Shown here piece by piece: positions 57,295 to 64,000 of a stretch of DNA of 64,000 bases. Below the pieces are notes generated by a model that saw only the letters and a program-made list of their open reading frames with translations, searched no databases and had not been told where the DNA came from. Origin of the DNA: Kappaphycus alvarezii (Eukaryota; Rhodophyta; Florideophyceae; Gigartinales; Solieriaceae); NCBI GenBank assembly GCA_002205965.3, contig NADL03000008.1, positions 496,001 through 560,000 on the forward strand, in the 5' to 3' direction. The position numbers and the translations under genes are program-made. Position 1 is the stretch's first letter. Every line of letters starts with the position of its first letter.

Positions 57295-60200
57295 TCACCC
57301 CCGCCTCATACTTTCCCATCTCACATATCGTTCCTCGATAATCGGCAGCAATACATCCGCCACCACCCACGGAAAACTAACTAGCGGTACTTCCCCACGC
57401 CGTCTCGCCACTTCGGCCCTTTTGTGGCAAGCGGTAAACCAAGCGCAGGCCTTTCCAACACTCATTTTCAACCCCAACCGTATTCCCTGGATTGACATTC
57501 CTGAAGAATAACTCTCTGAATTGCCTCTGTAGTTCATTGGTCTCAAACATTATCCTTGTCAACAGAGACGTGTACTCCCGTCTCGCCCTGAGTTGAGCAT
57601 GATTTGCCGCAAATGAAACTACTTGTCCTGACATCATCTCTCCCTCAGTTGACTCCATAAAATTCCATTAGCCTTATAAGTTCAACGTTGTACGCATCAC
57701 AAAGGACGTCGGCCTCCTTCATGTATTTCTGTCCATCCGCGAGTCCCATGATCAACTCGACCATCCATCTAGAACTTGCATTAACCTGAAATGCTTCATT
57801 CTTGCCCTCATTATGGCTTGCTTTGCAAGCTCGGTACAACTTGCCCAAGACTTTTTGCGATTCGTATGAGTTGCGCTCACCCTTTCCCATGAAATCTGGA
57901 TATTTCAAGGGTCGGCCCCTTCGGACTTCCCGGGGCATTTGTGCAGGTATCCCTGTCTTTGCAAAATCCACGGCCACAGAATGTAACTCTGCCAACCGCA
58001 GGCATTTTTTCGAGAAAATCCCTTCACCCTCACGGTCCGCATGCAGCATATGTGCACTAGCAATTTGTCCTAATCGATCCTCTTCATATAGTCCACGAAG
58101 AAATTTGCAACATCGATAGTCCTTACGTCCGGTCAGCTCCATTGGCTTAGGAGACTCGTAGTTCATTGGAGCGCATGGACCGAACGGAGGGAAGCAATAC
58201 GCTCGTCAAAGATGCAAAAATAAATGTCTCCGTCGAGGTCTCCCCCACTCAGCATAGATGTTATAGGCCGCCACCTGTCCGTGGAAACACAATCACATCA
58301 ATCAGATGATGCAATCCTGGTTCATCTACAGCATGAAGCGGCTGAATGTCCCCGGGTGGTGACAAGGATATCGTCCCACCGTCACCATGCCCTTCACAAT
58401 TCCTAGTCTTTTCGACGTAGGCTGTGTGAATTGGCAAAACACTTGCCCAGGTTTTAAAACTCCAAGCTCATCCATAACCCCTACGCAGATACTCCTTGGT
58501 CCAGTCAACCGGGATTCGCGCTCGTCCCATGACATCCTTTATGGTCCGGCGGCGAAACGCACACATCATGTTATACAAATGCTCGCAGTTGGTACATGTC
58601 AGACCTGCCCTGAAGAATGCGCTCGGATTCATCGCAGGAGGCTGATTTGCTAAGCTTAATGTCATAGTCACAGAAACCGCTTGAAAACAGTACATCAAGG
58701 GCAGCTTGTTTCCCATTACTTTGCATGGCGCTGTCCAATCCCTCCAGTAACTTCTGCTGCATATCTCAAATGGCTCATCAGGCACACCAAGTCCTGATAA
58801 AATCATAATGATTTGTCTGTTCAAAAACATCGGCAATCTCCTCGCGACGCCTACAATTTCGAACTCTATGATCGCAAGCAAACTTTTTCATGCTAGGCCG
58901 AAGAGCGATTTCTGCCGCGTTATTTCCTGCGGGCATAGCGGCATCCCACACTGTCAATATCCCCTTCGCACCACCATACCTCACTTGAAAGGCGGACGGC
59001 ATGCCAGCTGAGGATTTATGGTCCAGCTTTTGGCAGACTTTTCTTGCAAGAACCGATGACATAATTCCAATTCCATCGGAGAATGCATAGCTTCCATCTT
59101 TGTCATAAACATCCCTTATTTCCGTTTCTTGGACAGCATCGAGAACGACTGCTCCTACCGTAGAGCTGAAGGCTTGACCTTGTCGAGCCGCAAATCTGTT
59201 TCGCACCGCAGCAGAAATTTGTATCGATGACGTTTAAGAATTAGTCAGTTTCTTACTATGGTAACGATGTCAGCGCGAAAAAAATCCTTCATGGTAACTG
59301 GTATAGAATTTTCAAGACAACTTACTTTGCCGGAATTCTAATGTTCGAAAAGTCACCCATCCACGCTCTGATTTCATTCGCAGTTGGAGGTTTTTTGTGG
59401 CCATCACCGTTCGGAGTTTCGTTATACATCCAAACTGCCCCATCCCTAAGCTGCGAATTTGAGAAGGCAAGGAAATGGAAGATCTCTCCAGCACATTCAA
59501 TTCCATCTCTCAAAGCCAGTCTTACTCTCGTAAATAAATCATCCGACCCAGTGAAGGCTACAGGGTTGTAGTCTTCGTCGCAAAAGGAGACTCGGATAAA
59601 CCGATCGCTGAATTCAGAGAAGGCACGAAGTACTCTGTTAGCAAGTCATTCTCTGCCTTTAAAACAACTGTTCGAGTCGGGGTATAAAATTCGACGAACA
59701 TAAGTTCGTTGTTTCGCAGATCCTCTTTCCTTGTTGAATGCTCCAGAGTTTTCATGGCAGAAAATGACTGCCTGTCAATTTGGTCATCTCTTTTGATACT
59801 CAAACCGTCAAAATTGATTCCGTTGCGTAATTATTATTAGATCTCTCGCACCGAAGACCATTCAGCACGGCTTCCCCCATCAGAGTTCGAATTCACGTTT
59901 CAATATCGTTGATTTGATAACCGTTCCCAGGACTTGGTCTCGATTGGCGTTGGATTCAACGTTGCAGAGCCTTTGACAGTGGTCTAGGAGCACCGAAAGA
60001 TACATTGGAAAGCGAGTCCGGTTAAGCTCCTTTAGAAGGAATGACATGCAATCAAGAACAATTAGAGCGTCTCCCTCACTCAATTTTCTTGAGACAGTCT
60101 CCCAAAACTGCGGTGTGACAAAGGAAATTGGTAAGCGATGCTCAGAGAGGATACGGTCCGTTGCATAACGCACTGGGAATGAGGCGCCATAATATGTCGC

Positions 60201-61408
60201 AGCTTTTTGAAACATTTGCGCTCTGTCAGCTCCTTGCGATCTTCCTGAACAACACCGACTAGGCCTTTGTGTTTCAACAGACACCAAGGAAAAACGGTAG
60301 AGCTCCTGCCAAAAAAGGAAGATGTCATTCGGTTTTAGCAGCAATCGAATACCTGTACACCGAGAAAACGCATGATTCGGGGTCGGATCAACAGTCCGGA
60401 TCCAACGGCATCGGTCATCGTCATTATCATTAAAACTCCATTTTAGGTCATTCACAGTGCGATTGCACACTTTATCCACCCGGAACAACAAAGGGGGTTT
60501 AGAAATAGACAAATGCACCGCCAATTGCTTCCCGGACTCCTCTAGTCTTGGATCGACGCATAGAAAATGGAATGGAATCTCGACTCGCACTCGACTTAAC
60601 ACCCTCTCAAACTTGTCGGATTCACCCCCAACCCGATATACAAACATTTGACGTCCAAAAGTGACCCTTAGAACACGATCCAATGGCCGCAACTCGACAT
60701 AAGTGCCCTCATTCCAGTTGACCTCATCCGTACACTCCAAAAACAAGCAAACTATCAGTAGCAAGATTCTCGCCCACCTGCATCTGGCCGACTTTCCATG
60801 TCCCTCGGCCCGCATCTAGGGGATAGCGACGTCGTCCACCTACGGTGACACGGTTCTGGACGTGATGTTCACGTACGATGACAGCATGTCCCGCAACATC
60901 TATCGGTGACTTTTCGATTAAGACACGGGCAACATATTCATTTCTCACGTAGCATGAGCAGTTGCGGCAGCCAGATTCCTTGTATTATGAATATCACATT
61001 TCAAGACAGCGGGATGCAAACTTTGGGACACCCTCATCCGCGGACGATTGGGTTGGGGATTTGGAGGGCGGAGGCTTTGTGGAAATTTGCGTCTAGGATG
61101 CAGGCGAGTTTGTGAGCGGTGACGACATTTGGACATGGTGAGAAGACTTCGACGAGGTTGTCGACGTCGCGTTCGGCATGATCAAGCGCGGCCTGGATGC
61201 GGAGAGCGCGTTGAGCATGAGTGGAAAGATTGGGAAGATGAAGGCTTGCAGCTTTTACGAGAGCAGGAATAGGGCGGAGACCGTTTTGAGATGCAAAAAG
61301 AGATAGAAATTGAGGGGTTCCCTTGTTGGGGAGAGGATGGGAAGGTGGTTTGGAGGTCATGAGGGAAGGCAGCGAGATCAAGAGGTAGGAGGGAGCGTTG
61401 AGGGACAA
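57295..61408 (-). CDS. RDR: Cellular RNA-dependent RNA polymerase (RDR)
   Basis: An eukaryotic RDR, which copies RNA into double strands to feed RNA silencing. The N-terminal part is uncertain: a helical frame starts at 61408, and a 55-bp intron (60723-60777, CAG/GTGGGC to GATGAG) probably joins VGQMQ to VNWNEGTYVELRPL in frame. The middle shows NRFI-like FLAFSNSQLRDGAVWMYNE and IRAWMGDFSNIRIPAK (59320-59460). The catalytic part has SDGIGIMSSVLARKV, FQVRYGGAKGIL and RPSMKKF (58880-59095), FLNRQIIMILSGLGV (about 58785-58830), VLKPGQVFCQFTQ (about 58430) and the hallmark GGDLDGDIYF (DLDGD at 58226-58240), all intact. The C terminus has GQIASAHMLHADREGEGIFS, VAVDFAKTGIPAQMP and SFPWVVADVL. Total span fits 1,200-1,350 residues. 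Several frame changes occur between these blocks. It is the only silencing gene seen here. Confidence 0.88.
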
Positions 61409-62573
61409 ATGAAACGTAAGAAGGAGAGGAAGAGGGAACTAAGTAGGTGAATTAGTGGACAGAAGTAAAATGAATTGGGAGGGAAGCAAGAATAAGTGGG
61501 AAGCTTTGGAGGATGGAGGGCATGGATATAGCAATACACGGTGTAGTAGTGGACAGAGCGGTTACTTTAGGGGGGGTTGAGGCGGTGATGGGAATGAAAC
61601 GTTACAAAGTTGGGATAGGGATGACGCGGAGAAACGAATTACAGAGTTTGATGTGCTGGGTGACGGAAAACGGGGAAACGGGGAAATGGCGGTTTAGGAG
61701 AAGAGGAAAGGGTATGAAGGACTTGATGTTGTTAGGGACATTGCAATAGGATAAGACTCAGTCAAGCAGAGGATGTATTTTAAACATGGCGTTGAGGATG
61801 ACTACAAGTGCAGATGACTGTACTGTTTGGCACTGTACACGTTGAGACGGTATGTTGAGTGCGTTGGGGAGAAGCGACATTGTTCTATGAGAGTTGTTCT
61901 GAAATATGTTTATATACATTCAGCCCCATGTGAGTTGCTGAGAAATTAGTGGAAAACGTTCCTTCAGGTAGTGACGCAATCGCACATTGGTGAACGGTAT
62001 AGGTTTTTGCAGTTTAAAAGAAACATGGAACAGACACGAGGGGACAGGGGCTTGCAGTGGCTTGTATCGGTTGACTGGTTCCGATATTCGAAGATGCAGC
62101 ACAAGAGTCATAAGCTCTGTTGTTGTATTCAAGGGAGGACAAAGCTTTGACGCAGCTCTCGACATTGACGTTCAATTCCACAATAGATTTTCAGTGCACT
62201 GCACGCTTGGAACTCTGCGGAAAAATTGCAAAGGAAGGCTATAGTTAAGCCGAATTTCGGAAAATGTTGCACCGTTTCACTGTACCATTGGCAAACCGAG
62301 GGGGTGTCCAGACAACTTGCAGTGCAGTACTGAACAGTGCAGTGTACAGTAGAATATTGCTCGACTACGGTATCATCGATAGTGTACATCAAAAATTAGG
62401 CATACTGTATGTACAGTACAGTACATCTCGTTAAATTACAGCGTATTAGAGGTAACACTACACTACAGTAGCAGGTTTATGGCACTGTCATTTATGACAT
62501 AATACACTTTCATTCAAGAGCAGTGATCAGATCAGATACTGTATTGACCTTCAGCACAGGACACCAAGACAGA
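61409..62573. promoter_or_regulatory. RDR upstream region with GTAC-step motifs
   Basis: No gene recognised. Copies of the recurrent motif occur at about 61816-61845 (GACTGTACTGTTTGGCACTG), 62320-62350 (GCAGTACTGAACAGTGCAGT) and 62404-62425 (CTGTATGTACAGTACAGTAC). The region is purine-rich on the plus strand from 61400 to 61750. Confidence 0.5.
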
Positions 62574-62792
62574 TCATTCAACTCCCAAACTTCGCACCAC
62601 CCGCAGTAGACCTACCCCGATTGCCAGGAAAATCAAGTAAACCGTCCCATGTAATCCCCGATTGCTGACGCGCGGAAAACACAGCTCGCTCGTCACGCGG
62701 CGAGACTCGCCCAGAATAACGCCAGTGGTTTGCCGGACGCAGTTTTGGGCGAATCTTAATGCCGCAGCCAGTTGGTCCCAGAAAACCTCCAT
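62574..62792 (-). CDS. Possible small membrane protein, 72 residues
   Basis: ATG at 62792 gives MEVFWDQLAAALRFAQNCVR, an amphipathic start, then a polar middle (GESRRVTSELCFPRVSNRG) and one C-terminal hydrophobic helix, TVYLIFLAIGVGLLRVV, ending RSLGVE. The frame's base composition is higher in GC than the flanks. Small tail-anchored proteins of this size are common, but I recognise no family, and chance is a real alternative. Confidence 0.35.
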   Translation of the reverse strand: MEVFWDQLAAALRFAQNCVRQTTGVILGESRRVTSELCFPRVSNRGLHGTVYLIFLAIGVGLLRVVRSLGVE

Positions 62793-63598
62793 TTTCCGGG
62801 TGTATCAATCGCTACGCAAAGTAGGCCTCGTCTCCGTAATCTAACCCAACCCCGCCTATTGTACCATTGATCCTTGACCATTAAAACCCCCAGTGTTCCA
62901 CCTCCTTGACGTGTTTCCCGGTACCCTCTCGCACGTCACCAATCGGTGGTAAGCAGCCCCTATCTTCTACGGGAGCAGCCTCTATCACATTCAACCGCGA
63001 AGGCGTCTACGGATTGGCGTCAACTGGGCGCGCGGAGAGGCTATGACGAGCGCGGGGGTACCAATGAATTTGTCTGTACAGGCTCTATACTGCACCCGTC
63101 TGTTTTTATGGTGGATGGGTATGCATCGTGGTGGATGAATCCTTTTTCTGTAGGCACATTGACCCCAGCTCAACAATGAAAGCCCCCTTTACCCTGACGG
63201 CAGTTGCTTTTAACGCTCATTTTGGACACGTGTTAAAGAATTCAGCCTCAGTAGCTGACCATTAGGAAGTGCAACTCTTGTTTCTGCAGTTAATGCGCCG
63301 ATGTGGCATGGCCTAAGACCAGCTTTAGGGATGTAGCTCGAAACAGAATGTTTGTAAAATGCAGAAAACAAAGTACTATTCTACGCCATCTGCTACGTTA
63401 TGATTAAACTTGCAGCCTCTGCGAACTGTTGCGTTGAGTCACAGTGCATAAGATTTCGATGAGCCGTCAACGTTCACGGTGTTGTCAGTCGAACGGGTCA
63501 AGGAAAAGGAGGGCTAACAGTACTGTACAGTAAGCATTTAGGCGTGGTTTAGTTGGAAAGCTGGAAGTTTTTTTTCTTGATCTTGTACCTCTCAATTG
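62793..63598. other. Spacer, nothing recognised
   Basis: About 800 bases with a short GTAC-step motif near 63521-63534 (ACAGTACTGTACAGT). No gene, RNA or mobile element seen. Confidence 0.5.
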
Positions 63599-63930
63599 GC
63601 GAGTTCCAGCTTTGGAGTCTACCTTAAATACCCATTCTAAAGTCCTAAAAACATAGCCTTTTAATACACGGAGTCGAATAGTGACCTTTAGAGAGCCGTG
63701 GTTCCGACTGAAGGGTCGGTAGCACTAGTAGAATTAAGCCCAGCTAAAATATTATGGACTCGGTGTTGAATCTTCTAGTGCAGGTGTTCCAGTTGAGAAG
63801 TCAGTTCCATTAATAGAAGTGGGCCCTGCTATACATTCCGTGCAATAAGTGTTGACTCTTTCGATTCAGGGTTCTGGCTGAGGAGCTGGCTCGCAATTAG
63901 AGGAGGCTCGGTTTAAGGTACTGTACATAT
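63599..63930 (+). repeat. Degenerate 86-bp tandem repeat, about four units
   Basis: Two units measure exactly 86 bases each (63698-63783 and 63784-63869). Each opens with GTxxTTCC(A/G)x(C/T)TGA and ends in a short run before CAG. A further unit starts at 63870 (GGTTCTGGCTGAGGAG) and a longer, more diverged one at about 63599 (GAGTTCCAGCTTTGGAGTC). Units are only about 55-60 percent identical, so the array is old. Eighty-six is not a multiple of three, so it is not a protein repeat. Confidence 0.65.
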
Positions 63931-64000
63931 ACCCGGTGCCCTTGTAAAATATACAGTATACTCATAGAAAGCAAGGGTTACTTATTACGGAGCAGGATTT

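Noticed and set aside
1-64000. CRISPR array, bacterial operons or a prokaryotic defence system
   Set aside because: No regular spacer repeats, no ribosome binding sites or operon structure; the gene content and introns are eukaryotic.
1-64000. tRNA, rRNA or spliceosomal RNA genes
   Set aside because: No complete tRNA A and B boxes or conserved rRNA segments were recognised by eye; a covariance-model search would be needed to exclude them.

Overview
The window is eukaryotic nuclear DNA. It carries introns with GT/AG borders (HDAC, cytochrome b5, the 18.5-19.7 kb gene), eukaryote-only machinery (RNA polymerase I largest subunit, splicing factor PRP17, DNA polymerase epsilon subunit B, exosome RRP43, a class I histone deacetylase, a cellular RNA-dependent RNA polymerase), and many retroelements. 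Genes are short, intron-poor and packed on both strands, and a carotenoid-isomerase-type oxidoreductase is present. A photosynthetic protist, possibly a red alga, is my best guess; this is inference and no single feature proves it.

Layout. 1-5.2 kb: a broken Ty1/Copia LTR retrotransposon. 6.6-7.5 kb: LINE 3'-end fragments. 8.2-19.7 kb: a gene island with a drug/metabolite transporter, PRP17, RPA1 (minus), a GT25 glycosyltransferase, RRP43 (minus) and a candidate RNA polymerase I accessory subunit (minus). 19.7-23.4 kb: gene-free, with hairpins and short repeats. 23.4-34.3 kb: a second island with HDAC, cytochrome b5, POLE2, NRAMP (minus), a LINE insertion and CRTISO-like (minus). 36.7-55.2 kb: an AT-rich repeat graveyard with a DDE-type transposon, a Tc1/mariner relic, two Copia relics in opposite orientation, and several RLE-type LINE copies including a tail-out inverted pair. 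55.4-61.4 kb: a ubiquitin-like/BAG-like gene and an RNA-dependent RNA polymerase gene (minus). 61.4-64 kb: little coding, ending in a degenerate 86-bp tandem repeat.

Two themes run through the window. First, almost every conserved host gene is spread over two or three reading frames although total span matches the full family length and the key motifs are intact. RPA1, POLE2, NRAMP, CRTISO-like and PRP17 all show this, while HDAC is clean. Frame changes of one base in draft sequence are the simplest explanation. Second, short clusters of TACTGTAC/GTACAGTAC lie in most gaps between genes.

Functionally the genes are mostly housekeeping: rRNA transcription (RPA1, perhaps the 18.5-19.7 kb gene), RNA processing (PRP17, RRP43), replication (POLE2), chromatin (HDAC) and metal transport (NRAMP). 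The RNA-dependent RNA polymerase would fit silencing of the many transposons nearby, but nothing in the sequence links them directly.
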